Source: Xylocopa sonorina
Lineage: Eukaryota; Arthropoda; Insecta; Hymenoptera; Apidae
NCBI RefSeq assembly: GCF_050948175.1
Contig: NW_027490116.1
Location: 1,798,001-1,862,000 of the forward strand
DNA: 64,000 bases
Direction: 5' to 3'
The translations under genes and the position numbers were made by a program. Each line of letters begins with the position of its first letter. Positions within the stretch are counted from its first letter, which is position 1. Positions 38,620 through 51,090 of this stretch are shown here, in pieces. The notes under the pieces are model-generated. The model had not been told where the DNA came from, did no database searches, and was given only the letters and a program-made list of their open reading frames with translations.

Positions 38620-40360
38620 GTTTTGAGAAGCATTAGAACTCTATTGCTACGATACGTAGACATCTGCAATCGCTATTTCCTAGCAACCAATAGTCGCATT
38701 TACAATCTTTTGAAGTGAATTCGAGGTTTACATGACACTTCGGAATGAATATTATAACATATCACGAAACATAGAAATAGGATGCGATATCGCGATCTAA
38801 GAAGCATTAGAAATCTATTGCTACGACACGTAGGCATCTGCAAACGCTATGCCCTAGCAAGGATTAGTCGCATTTACATTCTTTTGATGTGAATACGAGG
38901 TATACATGACACTTCGCAATGAATATTATATCTTATAATGAAACATAGAATTTAGATGCGATATCTCGTTTTAAGAAGAATTAGAACTCTATTGCCTCGA
39001 CGCGTAGACATCTGCAGACGCGATTTCCTCGCATGGAAGTGTCGCATTTACATTCTTTTGAAGTGAATACGAGGTATACATGACACTTCGCGATGAATAT
39101 TGTATTTTATCACGAAACATATAAATGAGATGCGATATCGCGATTTGAGTAGCATTAGAACTCTATTGCTGCGATACGTAGGCATCTGAATACGCCATTT
39201 CCCAGCAAGGAAGTGTCGCATTTACATTCGTTTGGAGGGAATACGAGGTACACATGACACTTCGCAATGAATATTATATCTTGTCATGAAACATAGAAGT
39301 GTGATGCGATATCGCGTTTTAAGAAGCATTAGAACTCTATTGCCTCGACGCGTAGACAGCTGCATACGCTATTTCCTAGCATGGAAGTGTCGCATTTACA
39401 TTCTTTTGAAGTGAATACGAGGTGTACATTACACTTCGCAATGAATATTATATCTTATCAGGAACCATAGAAATGAGATGCTATAACGCGTTTTGAGAAG
39501 CATTAGAATTCTATTGCTACGATACGTAGACATCTGCAATCGCTATTTCCTAGCAACCAATAGTCGCATTTACATTCTTTTGAAGTGAATTCGAGGTTTA
39601 CATGACACTTCGGAATGAATATTATAACTTATTACAAAACATAGAAATGGGATGCCATATCGCGATCTAAGAAGCATTAGAACTCTATTGCTACGTTACG
39701 TAGGCATCTGCAAACGCTATGCCCTAGCAAGGAATAGTCGCATTTACATTCTCTTAATGTGAATACGAGGAATACATGACACTTCGCAATGAATATTATA
39801 TCTTATAATGAAACATAGAATTGAGATTCGATATCGCGTTTTAAGAAGCATTAGAACTCTATTGCCACAACGCGTAGACATCTGCAGACGCTATTTCCTA
39901 GCATGGAAGTGTCGCATTTACATTCTTTTGAAGTGAATACGAGGTATACATGACACTTCGCGATGAATATTGTATCTTATCACGAAACATATAAGTGAGA
40001 TGCGATATCGCGATTTAAGTAGCATTAGAACTGTATTGCTACGATACGCAGACATCTGAATACGCCATTTCCTAGCAAGGAAGTGTCGCATTTACATTCG
40101 TTTGGAGGGAATACGACGTATACATGACACTTCGCAATGAATATTATATCTTATCATTAAGCATACAAATGAGATCCGATATCTCGTTTTGAGAAGCATT
40201 AGAACTCCATTGCTCCGATACGTAGACTTCTGCAAACGCTATTTCCTAGCATGGATGTTTCGCATTTACATTCTTTTGAAGTGAGTTCGAGGTATACATG
40301 ACACTTCGCAATGAATATTATATCTTATAATGAAACATAGAATTGAGATGGGATATCGCG
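38620..40360. repeat. Old 5-monomer duplication (870 bp) in the divergent island
   Basis: TCGAGGTTTACATGACAC occurs at 38,721 and 39,591, exactly 870 bp apart. The neighbouring monomers keep the same order: TAGCAACCAATAG, TTCGGAATGAATATTATAAC, GCTATGCCCTAGC, GAATT(T/G)AGAT, then a CGATGAATATTGTAT monomer. The copies differ at many sites, far more than other duplications in the window, so this looks like a decayed higher-order unit. Confidence 0.7.
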
Positions 40361-41670
40361 TTTTAAGAAGCATCAGAACTCTATTGCCTCGACGCGTAGA
40401 CATCTGCAGACGCTATTTCCTAGCATGGAAGTGTCGCATTTACATTCTTTTGAAGTGAATACGAGGTGTACATGACACTACGCAATGAATATTATATCTT
40501 ATCAGGAAACTTAGAAATGAGATGCGATATCGCGATTTAAGTAGCATTAGAACCCTATTTCTACGATACGTAGACATCAGCAAACCCTATTTCCTAGCAA
40601 GCAGTAGTCGCATTTACTTTCTTTTGAATTGAATACGAGGTGTACATGACACATCGCAATGAATATTATATCTTATCATGAAACATAGAAGTGAGTTGCG
40701 ATTTCGCGTTTTAAGAAGCATTAGATCTCTCTGGCCTCGATGCGGAGATATCTGCAAACGCTATTACCTAGCATGGGAGTGCCGCACTTACATTCTTTTG
40801 AATTGAATACGAGGTATACATGACACTTCGCAATGAATATTATATCTTATCACGAAACATATAAATGAGATGCGATATCGCGATTTAAGTAGCATTAGAA
40901 CTCTATTGCTACGATACGTAGACATCTGCAAACGCTATTTCCTAGCAGGCAATAGTCGTATTTACATACTTTTGAATTGAATACGAGGTATACATGACAC
41001 TTCGCAATGACTATTATATCTTATCATGAAACATAGAAGAAAGATGCGATATCGCGTTGTAAGAAGCATTAGAACTCTGTGGCCTCGATGCGGGGACATC
41101 TGGAAACGCTATTTCCTAGTATAGAAGAGTCGCACTTACATTCTTTTGAAGTGAATACGAGGTATACATGACACTTCGCAGTAAATATTATATCTTATCA
41201 CGAAACATATAGATGAGATGCGATATCGCGATTTAAGTAGCATTAAAACTTTATTGCTACGATACGTAGACATCTGCAAACGCTATTTCCTACCAAGCAA
41301 TACTCGCATTTTCATTCTTTTGAAGTGAATACGATGTGTACATGACACTTCGCAATGAATATTATATCTTATCACGAAACGTAGAAATGAGATGCGATAT
41401 TGCGATTTAAGTAGCGTTAGAACTCTATTGCTACGATACATAGACATCTGCAAACGCTATTTCCTAGCAAGCAATAGTCGCATTTACATTCTTTTGAAGT
41501 GAATACGAAGTGTACATGACACTTCGCAATGAATATTATATCTTACCACGAAACATAGAAATGAGATGTGTTATCGCGATTTAAATAGCATTAGAACCCT
41601 TTTGCTACGATAGGTAGACATCTGAATACGCTATTTCCTAGCAAGGAAGTGTCGCATTTACATTCGTTTG

Positions 41671-41681
41671 GAGAAAAGAAC
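41671..41681. other. Inserted base with a local cluster of changes
   Basis: The stretch reads GGAGAAAAGAACGAGG where relatives read GGAGTGAATACGAGG. It is one base longer and has several substitutions together. AGCATT moves from remainder 1 (41,587) to remainder 2 (41,762) modulo 174. The change lies just left of the boundary of a duplicated young block, so it may mark a junction. Confidence 0.75.
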
Positions 41682-42040
41682 GAGGTATACATGACACTTC
41701 GCAATGAATATTACATCCTATCATGAAACATAGAAATGAGATGCGATATCGCGTTTTACGAAGCATTAGAACTCTATTGCTACGATACGTAGACATCTTC
41801 AGAAGCTATTTCCTAGCATGGATGTGTCGCATTTACATTCATTTGAAGTGAATACGAGGTATACATGACACTTCGCAATGAATATTATACCTTATCATGA
41901 AACATAGGAATGAGGTGCGATATCGCGTTTTAGGAAGCATTAGGACTCTATTGCTGCGATACGTAGACATCTGCAAACGCTATTTCCTAGCATGGAAGTG
42001 TCGCATTTACATTCATTTGAAGTGAATGCGAGGTATACAT

Positions 42041-42053
42041 GACACATTCAATG
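42041..42053. other. Single-base deletion, shared with the copy at 47,259
   Basis: GACACATTCAATG replaces GACACTTCGCAATG, losing one base. AGCATT goes from remainder 2 (41,762) back to 1 (42,109). The same deletion at 47,259-47,271 shows that both come from one event copied by the block Y duplication. Confidence 0.9.
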
Positions 42054-42339
42054 AATATTATACCTTATCATGAAACATAGAAGAGAGATGCGATATCGCG
42101 TTTTAGGAAGCATTAGAACTCTATTGCTGCGATACGTAGACATCCGCAACCGCTATTTCCTAGCATGGAAGTGTCGCATTTACATTCTTTTGAAGTGAAT
42201 GCGAGATATACATGACACTTCGCAATGAATATTATAGCTTATCATGAAACATAGGAATGAGGTGCTATATCGCGTTTTGAGAAGCATTAGAACTCTATTG
42301 CTATTATACGTAGACATCTGCAAACTCTATTTCCTAGCA

Positions 42340-42580
42340 AGGAAGTTTCGCACTTACATGCAACTCAAGTGTATACGAGGTATACATAACATTACACAAT
42401 GAATATTATATCTTATTACGAAACATAGAAGTGAAATACGTCATCTCGTTTTAAGAAGCATTAGTACTCTATTGCTGTGATACGTAGACATCTGCAAACA
42501 ATATTTCCTAGCAAGGAAGTGTCGCATTTACATTCTTGTGAAGTGAAATCGAGGTATACATGACACTTCGCAATGAATAT
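42340..42580. repeat. Swapped patch inside block Y
   Basis: Here the left copy carries a B monomer of the CATGCAACTCAAGTGTATACG type, followed by CAAACAATATTTCC and CTTGTGAAGTGAAATCG. The right copy at 47,558-47,800 carries CATTTCACTGAAG, CATAAGATTAC and GTGTCTTATTTACG. Flanks on both sides match. A tract of about 240 bp has been replaced in one copy, as expected from gene conversion or double exchange. Confidence 0.75.
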
Positions 42581-43850
42581 TATATCTTCTCATGAAACAT
42601 AGCAGTGAGATGCGATATCGCGTTTTAAGAAGCATTAGAACTCTATTGCTACGATACGTAGACATCTGCAAACGCTATATCCTAGCAAGAAAAGTTCGCA
42701 CTTACATTCCACTGAAGTGAATACGAGGTATACATAACATTACACAATGAATATTATATCTTATTACGGAACATAGAAATGAAATACGACATCTCGTTTT
42801 AAGAAGCATTAGTACTCTATTGCTGTGATACGTAGACATCTGCAAACGCTATTTCCTAGCATGGAAGTGTGGCATTTACATTCATTTGAAGTGAATACGA
42901 GGTATACATGACACTTCGTAGTGAATATTATATCTTATCATGAAACATAGAAGTGAGATGCGATATCGCGTTCTAAGAAGCATTAGAACTCTATTGCTAC
43001 GATACGTAGACATCTGCAAACGCTATTTCCTAGCATGGAAGTGTCTTATTTACGTTCATTTGAAGTGAATACGAGGTATACATGACACTTCGCAATGAAT
43101 ATTATATCTTCTCATGAAACGTAGCAGTGAGATGCGATATCGCGTTTTAAGAATCATTAGAACTCTATTGCTACGATACGTAGACATCTGCAAACGCTAT
43201 TTCCTAGCATGGAAGTGTCGCATTTACATTCATTTGAAGTGAATTCGAGGTATACATGACGCTTCGCAATGAATATTACACCTTATCATGAAACATATAA
43301 GAGAGATGCGATATCGCGTTTTAGGAAGCATTGGAACTCTATTGCTGCGATACGTAGACATCTGCAAACGCTATTTCCTAGCATGGAAGTGTCGCATTTA
43401 CATTCTTTTGATGTGAATACGAAATATACATGATACTTCGCAATGAATATTATATCTTATCAAGAAACATAGGAATGAGGTGCTATATCGAGTTTTGAGA
43501 AGCATTAGAACTCTATTGCCTATATACGTAGACATCTGCAAACTCTATTTCCTAGCAAGGAAATTTCGCACTTACATTCCACTGAAGTGAATACGAGGTA
43601 TACATAACATTACACAATGAATATTATACCTTATTAGGAAACATAGAAATGAAATACGACATCTCGTTTTAAGAAGCATTAGTACTCTATTGCTGTGATA
43701 CGTAGACATCTGCAAACAATATTTCCTAGCAAGGAAGTGTCGCATTTACATTCTTGTGAAGTGAAATCGCGGTATACATGACACTTCGCAATGAATATTA
43801 TATCTTATCATGAAACATAGAAGTGTGATGCGATATCGCATTTTAAGAAG

Positions 43851-44079
43851 CATTAGAACCCTATTGCTACGATACGTAGACATCTGCAAACGCTACTTCC
43901 TAGCATGTAAGTGTCGCATTTACTTTCTTTTGAAGTGAGTACGAGGTATACATATCACTCCATAATGAATATTATATCTTATCATGAAACATAGCAGTGA
44001 GATGCGATATCGCGTTTTAAGAAGCATTAGAACTCTATTGCTACGATACGTAGACATCTGCAAACGCTATTTCCTAGCA
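43851..44079. repeat. Young C and A monomers linking block Y to the divergent island
   Basis: CTACTTCCTAGCATGTAAG, a TATCACTCCATAATG monomer and a CAGTGAGATGC monomer end where TAGCAAGGAAGATTCGC begins. Together with 43,030-43,850 this stretch recurs at about 62,865-63,913, 114 monomers away. Confidence 0.7.
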
Positions 44080-46907
44080 AGGAAGATTCGCATTTACATT
44101 CTTTTGAAGTGAATCTGAGGTATACATGACACTTCGCAATGAACATTATATCTTATCGCGTAACATAGATGTGAGATGCAATATCGCGTTTTAAGAAGCA
44201 TTAGAACCCTATTGCCTCGATGCGGAGACATCAGCAAACGCTATTTCCTAGCATGGAAGTGTCGCATTTACATTCTTTTGAAGTGAATTCGAGGTATACA
44301 TGACACTTCGGAATGAATATTCTAACTTATCACGAATCATAGATATGAGATGCGATATCGCGATCTAAGAAGCATTAGAACTCTATTGCTACGATACGTA
44401 GGCGTCTGCAAACGCTATTTCCTAGTAAGGAATAGTCGCATTTACATTCTTTTGAAGTGAATGCGAGGTATACATGACACTTCGCAATGAACATTATATC
44501 TTATCACGCAACATAGATGTGAGATGCGATATCGCGTTTTAAGAAGCATTAGAACACTATTGCTACGATACGTAGTCATCTGCAAACGCTATTTGCTAGC
44601 AAGGAAGTTTCGCATTTATATTCTTCTGGAGTGAATACGAGGTATACATGACACTTCGCAATGAATATTATATCTTATCATGAAGCATAGGAATGTGATG
44701 CGATATCGCGTTTTGAGAGACATTAGAACTCTATTGCTACGATACGTAGACATCTGCAAACGCTATTTCCTAGCAAGGAAGATTCGCATTTACATTCCTT
44801 TGAAGTGAATACGAGGTATACGTAACACTTCGCAATGAATATTACATCTTATCACGTAACATAGATGTGAGATGCGATATCGCGTTATAAGAAGCATTAG
44901 AACCTATTGCCTCGATGCTGAGATATCAGCAAACGCTATTTCCTAGCATGGAAGTGTCGCATTTGCATTCTTTTGAAGTGAATTCGAGGTATACATGACA
45001 CTTCGGAATGAATATTCTAACTTATCACGAATCATAGATATGAGATGCGATATCGCGATCTAAGAAGCATTAGAACTCTATTGCTACGATACGTTGGCAT
45101 CTGCAAACGCTATTTCCTAGCAAGGAATAGTCGGATGTACATTCTTTTGAAGTGAATACGAGGTATACGTAACACTTCGCAATGAATATTACATCTTATC
45201 ACGAAACGTATAAATGAGATGCGATATTGCGATCTAAGAAGCATTAGAACTCTATTGCTACGATACGTAGGCATCTGGAAATGTTATTTCCTAGCAAGGA
45301 AGTGTCGCATTTACATTCTTTTGAAGTGAATACGAGGTATACATAACACTCCACAATGAATATTATATCTTACTACGAAACATAGAAATGAAATGCGGCA
45401 TGTCATTTTAAGAAGCATTAGAACTCTATTGCTACGATACGTAGACATCTGCAAACGCTATTTCCTAGCAAGGAATAGTCGCATTTACATTCTTTTGAAG
45501 TGAATACGAGGTATGCATGACACTTCGCAATGAACATTATATCGTATCATGTAACATAGAAGTGGGATGCGATATCGCGTTTTAAGTAGCATTAGTTCCC
45601 TATTGCCTCGATGCGCAGATATCTGCAAACGCTATTTCCTAGCAAGTAAGTGTCGCATTTACATTCGTTTGGAGTGAATACGAGGTATACATGACACTTC
45701 GCTATGAATATTATATCTTATCATGAAGCATAGAAATGGGATGCGATATCGCGTTTTGAGAAGCATTATAACACTATTTCTTCGATACGGAGACATCTGC
45801 AAACGCTATTTCCTGGCAAGGTATTGTCGCATTCACTTTCTTTTGTAGTGAATACGAGGAGTACATAACACTGCACATTAAATATTATATCTTATCATGA
45901 AACATGGAAATGGGATGCGACATTTCGATTTAAGAAGCAATAGAACTCTATTGGTTCGATACGTAGACATCTGCAAACGCTACTTCCTAACAAGGGAGTG
46001 TCGCATTTACATTCTTTTGAAAGTAATACGAGGTATACATGACACTTCACAATGAATATTATATCTTATCATGAAACATAGAATTGAGATGCGATATGAC
46101 GATTTAAGAAGCATTAGAACACTATTGCTTCGACACGTAGACATCTGCAAACACTATTTCCTAGCAAGGAACAGTCGCATTCACATTCGTTTGAATTGTA
46201 TGCGAGGTATACATGAAACTTCGCAATGAATATTATATATTATCATGAAACATAGATATGAGATGCGATATCGCGAATTAGCAAGCTCTAGAAGTCTATT
46301 GCTTCGATACGTAGACATCTGCAAACGCTACTTCCTAGCAAGAAAGTGTCGCATTTACATTCTTTTGAAACGAATACGAGGTATACATAACATTCCACAA
46401 TGAATATTATATCTTATCATGAAACATAGAAATGAGATGCGATGTCGCGTTTTGAGAAGCATTAGAACTCTAATGCCGCGATACGTAGACATCTGCAAAC
46501 GCTATTTCCTAGCAAGGAAGTGTCGCATTTACATACTTTTGACGTGAATAAGAGGTATACATAACACTGCACTGCGAATATTATATCTTATCATGATACA
46601 TAGAAATGAGATGCGATATCGCGATATATGAAGCATTAGATGTCTATTGCTTCGATACGTAGACATCTGGAAACGCTATTTCCTAGAAAGGAAGTGTCGC
46701 ATTTACATTCATTTTATGTGAATACGTGGTATACATAACACTCCACAATGAATATTATATCATATCATGAGACATAGAAATGAAATGCGATATCCCGTTT
46801 TAAGAAGCACTAGAACTCTATTGCTACGACACGTAGATATCTGGAAACACTATTTCCTAGCAAGGAAGTGTCGCATTTTCATTCTTTTGAAATGAATAAG
46901 GGGTATG
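44080..46907. repeat. Divergent satellite island 3
   Basis: Divergence is high, and the variants are those of island 1: TAGCAAGGAAGATTCGC, TGCCTCGATGCGGAGACATC, TTCGGAATGAATATTCTAAC, and the unique ATTAGTTCCCTATTGCC at 45,591, which is also at 4,180. Spacings to island 1 are whole monomers (235 for the first landmark, 238 for the second) but not constant, so the islands are related yet rearranged. The right part (45,740-46,900) is very degenerate, like 4,600-5,280. Confidence 0.82.
44901..44904. other. Single-base deletion in the array phase
   Basis: The monomer reads ATTAGAACCTATTGCC where relatives read ATTAGAACCCTATTGCC. AGCATT moves from remainder 1 (44,893) to 0 (45,066). One C of a run of three was lost, a common slippage change. 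Confidence 0.88.
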
Positions 46908-49066
46908 CATGACACTTCGCAATGAATATTACATCCTATCATGAAACATAGAAATGAGATGCGATATCGCGTTTTACGAAGCATTAGAACTCTATTGCTA
47001 CGATACGTAGACATCTTCAGAAGCTATTTCCTAGCATGGAAGTGTCGCATTTACATTCATTTGAAGTGAATACGAGGTATACATGACACTTCGCAATGAA
47101 TATTATACCTTATCATGAAACATAGGAATGAGGTGCGATATCGCGTTTTAGGAAGCATTAGGACTCTATTGCTGCGATACGTAGACATCTGCAAACGCTA
47201 TTTCCTAGCATGGAAGTGTCGCATTTACATTCATTTGAAGTGAATGCGAGGTATACATGACACATTCAATGAATATTATACCTTATCATGAAACATAGAA
47301 GAGAGATGCGATATCGCGTTTTAGGAAGCATTAGAACTCTATTGCTGCGATACGTAGACATCGGCAACCGCTATTTCCTAGCATGGAAGTGTCGCATTTA
47401 CATTCTTTTGAAGTGAATGCGAGATATACATGACACTTCGCAATGAATATTATAGCTTATCATGAAACATAGGAATGAGGTGCTATATCGCGTTTTGAGA
47501 AGCATTAGAACTCTATTGCTATTATACGTAGACATCTGCAAACTCTATTTCCTAGCAAGGAAATTTCGCACTTACATTTCACTGAAGTGAATACGAGGTA
47601 TACATAAGATTACACAATGAATATTATATCTTATTACGAAACATAGAAATGAAATACGACATCTCGTTTTAAGAAGCATTAGTGCTCTATTGCTGTGATA
47701 CGTAGACATCTGCAAACGCTATTTCCTAGCATGGAAGTGTCTTATTTACGTTCTTTTGAAGTGAATACGAGGTATACATGACACTTCGCAATGAATATTA
47801 TATCTTCTCATGAAACATAGCAGTGAGATGCGATATCGCGTTTTAAGAAGCATTAGAACTCTATTGCTACGATACGTAGACATCTGCAAACGCTATATCC
47901 TAGCAAGAAAAGTTCGCACTTACATTCCACTGAAGTGAATACGAGGTATACATAGCATTACACAATGAATATTATATCTTATTACGGAACATAGAAATGA
48001 AATACGACATCTCGTTTTAAGAAGCATTAGTACTCTATTGCTGTGATACGTAGACATCTGCAAACGCTATTTCCTAGCATGGAAGTGTGGCATTTACATT
48101 CATTTGAAGTGAATACGAGGTATACATGACACTTCGTAGTGAATATTATATCTTATCATGAAACATAGAAGTGAGATGCGATATCGCGTTCTAAGAAGCA
48201 TTAGAACTCTATTGCTACGATACGTAGACATCTGCAAACGCTATTTCCTAGCATGGAAGTGTCTTATTTACGTTCATTTGAAGTGAATACGAGGTATACA
48301 TGACACTTCGCAATGAATATTATATCTTCTCATGAAACGTAGCAGTGAGATGCGATATCGCGTTTTAAGAATCATTAGAACTCTATAGCTACGATACGTA
48401 GACATCTGCAAACGCTATTTCCTAGCATGGAAGTGTCGCATTTAAATTCATTTGAAGTGAATTCGAGGTATACATGACGCTTCGCAATGAATATTACACC
48501 TTATCATGAAACATATAAGAGAGATGCGATATCGCGTTTTAGGAAGCATTGGAACTCTATTGCTGCGATACGTAGACATCTGCAAACGCTATTTCCTAGC
48601 ATGGAAGTGTCGCATTTACATTCTTTTGATGTGAATACGAAATATACATGACACTTCGCAATGAATATTATATCTTATCAAGAAACATAGGAATGAGGTG
48701 CTATATCGAGTTTTGAGAAGCATTAGAACTCTATTGCCTATATACGTAGACATCTGCAAACTCTATTTCCTAGCAAGGAAATTTCGCACTTACATTCCAC
48801 TGAAGTGAATACGAGGTATACATAACATTACACAATGAATATTATACCTTATTAGGAAACATAGAAATGAAATACGACATCTCGTTTTAAGAAGCATTAG
48901 TACTCTATTGCTGTGATACGTAGACATCTGCAAACAATATTTCCTGGCAAGGAAGTGTCGCATTTACATTCTTGTGAAGTGAAATCGCGGTATACATGAC
49001 ACTTCGCAATGAATATTATATCTTATCATGAAACATAGAAGTGTGATGCGATATCGCGTTTTAAGA
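46908..49066. repeat. Block Y, right copy
   Basis: This is the copy of 41,690-43,850. It begins at GACACTTCGC before ACATCCTATCATG and ends near 49,066, where the left copy continues with CATTTTAAGAAG and CTACTTCC and this one continues with CGTTTTAAGAAG and GGCTATTCCC. Small differences include ATCGGCAACCG for ATCCGCAACCG and CATAGCATTAC for CATAACATTAC. Confidence 0.88.
47259..47271. other. Single-base deletion, copy of the one at 42,041
   Basis: GACACATTCAATG again lacks one base. AGCATT moves from remainder 0 (45,588) to one base short of a multiple of 174 (47,327). It is not an independent event. Confidence 0.9.
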
Positions 49067-51090
49067 AGCATTAGAACTCTATTGCTACGATACGTAGACA
49101 TCTGCAAAGGCTATTCCCTAGCATGGAAGGGTCGCATTTACTTTCTTTTGAAGTGAGTACGAGGTACACATATCACTCCATAATGAATATTATAACTTAT
49201 CATGAAACATAGCAGTGAGATGCGATATCGCGTTTTAAGAAGCATTAGAACTCTACTGCTACGATACGTAGACATCTGCAAACGCTATTTCCTAGCATGG
49301 AAGTGTCGCATTTACATTCATTTGAAGTGAATTCGAGGTATACATGACGCTTCGCAATGAATATTACACCTTATCATGAAACATAAGAGAGAGATGCGAT
49401 ATCGCGTTTTAGGAAGCATTGGAACTCTATTGCTGCGATACGTAGACATCTGCAAACGCTATTTCCTAGCATGGAAGTGTCGCATTTACATTCTTTTGAA
49501 GTGAATACGAGATATGCATGACACTTCGCAATGAATATTATATCTTATCATGAAACATAGCAGTGAGATGCGATATCGCGTTTTAAGAAGCATTAGAACT
49601 CTATTGCTACGATACGTAGACATCTGCAAACGCTATTTCCTAGCAAGGAAATTTCGCACATACATTCCACTGAAGTGAATACGAGGTATACATAACATTA
49701 CACAATGAATATTATATCTTATTACGGAACATAGAAATGAAATGCGGCATCACGTTTTAAGACGCATTAGAACTCTATTGCTACGATACGTAGACATCTG
49801 CAAAGGCTATTTCCTAGCATGGAAGGGTCGCATTTACATTCTTTTGAAGTGAGTACGAGGTATACATAACACTCCATAATGAATATTATATCTTATCATG
49901 AAACATAACAGTGAGATGCGATATCGCGTTTTAAGAAGCATTAGAACTCTATTGCTGCGATACGTAGACATCTGCAAACGCTATTTCCTAGCATTGAAGT
50001 GCACATTTACATTCATTTGAAGTGAGTACGAGGTATACATAACACTCCATAATGAATATTATATCTTATCATGAAACATAGCAGTGAGATGCGATATCGC
50101 GTTTTAGGAAGCATTAGGACTCTATTGCTGCGATACGTAGACATCTGCAAACGCTATTACCTAGCATGGAAGTGTCGCATTTACATTCTTTTGAAGTGAA
50201 TACGAGATATACATGACACTTCGCAATGAATACTATATCTTATCATGAAACATAGGAAAGAGGTGCTATATCGCGTTTTGAGAAGCACTAGAACTCTATT
50301 GCTATTATACGTAGACATCTGCAAACTCTATTTCCTAGCAAGGAAATTTCGCACTTACATTCCACTGAAGTGAATACGAGGTATACATAAGATTACACAA
50401 TGAATATTATATCTTATTACGAAACATAGAAATGAAATACGACATCTCGTTTTTAGAAGCATTAGTGCTCTATTGCTGTGATACGTAGACACCTGCAAAC
50501 GCTATTTCCTAGCATGGAAGTGTCTTATTTACGTTCTTTTGAAGTGAATACGAGGTATACATGACACTTCGCAATGAATATTATATCTTCTCATGAAACA
50601 TATCAGTGAGATGCGATATCGCGTTTTAAGAAGCATTAGAACTCTATTGCTACGATACGTAGACATCTGCAAACGCTATATCCTAGCAAGGAAAGTTCGC
50701 ACTTACATTCCACTGAAGTGAATACGAGGTATACATAATATTACACAATGAATATTATATCTTATTACGGAACATAGAAATGAAATACGACATCTCGTTT
50801 TAAGAAGCATTAGTACTCTATTGCTGTGATACGTAGACATCTGCAAACGCTATTTCCTAGCATGGAAGTGTGGCATTTACATTCATTTGAAGTGAATACG
50901 AGGTATACATGACACTTCGTAGTGAATATTATATCTTATCATGAAACATAGAAGTGAGGTGCGATATCGCGTTCTAAGAAGCATTAGAACTCTATTGCTA
51001 CGATACGTAGACATCTGCAAACGCTATTTCCTAGCATGGAAGTGTCTTATTTACGTTCATTTGAAGTGAATACGAGGTATACATGACACT
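49067..51090. repeat. Young mosaic satellite
   Basis: A, B, C and D monomers occur in an order close to parts of 5,800-8,900, with the same variants ACGAGATATGCATGAC, TACGGAACATAG and TAGCATTGAAGTG. The dimer module (GTGTGGCATTTAC with CTTCGTAGTG) occurs at about 50,700-51,000. There is one single-base deletion near 50,001. No gene is visible. Confidence 0.72.
50001..50003. other. Single-base deletion in the array phase
   Basis: The monomer reads GAAGTGCACATTTAC where its relatives at 52,256 and 53,473 read GAAGTGTCACATTTAC. AGCATT at 50,110 is two bases short of a multiple of 174, against one base short at 49,415. Confidence 0.88.

Larger units (their letters stand above)
36896..41689. repeat. 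Divergent satellite island 2 (largest)
   Basis: Substitutions are dense, with recurrent old variants: GATTTAAGTAGCATTAG, TAGCAAGCAATAG, GAGGTGTACATGAC, CTTATCAGGAAACTTAG and ATCTGAATACGCCATTTCC. Two younger patches are embedded near the left edge: 37,100-37,270 (block G type) and 37,440-37,700 (as in 24,580-24,830). A monomer with ATTAGATCTCTCTGGCCTCG recurs at 36,893 and 40,721, 22 monomers apart. The 174-bp phase holds throughout, apart from one inserted base near 41,675. Confidence 0.82.
41690..43850. repeat. Block Y, left copy
   Basis: This block recurs at 46,908-49,066, 30 monomers away (5,218 bp, that is 5,220 less two deleted bases). Shared private variants include ACATCCTATCATG, ACATCTTCAGAAGC, the one-base-deleted GACACATTCAATG, CTATATCCTAGCAAG and CTATTGCCTATATACG. 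Identity is very high except for a patch at about 42,340-42,580. The boundaries fall where divergent island monomers begin on either side. Confidence 0.88.
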
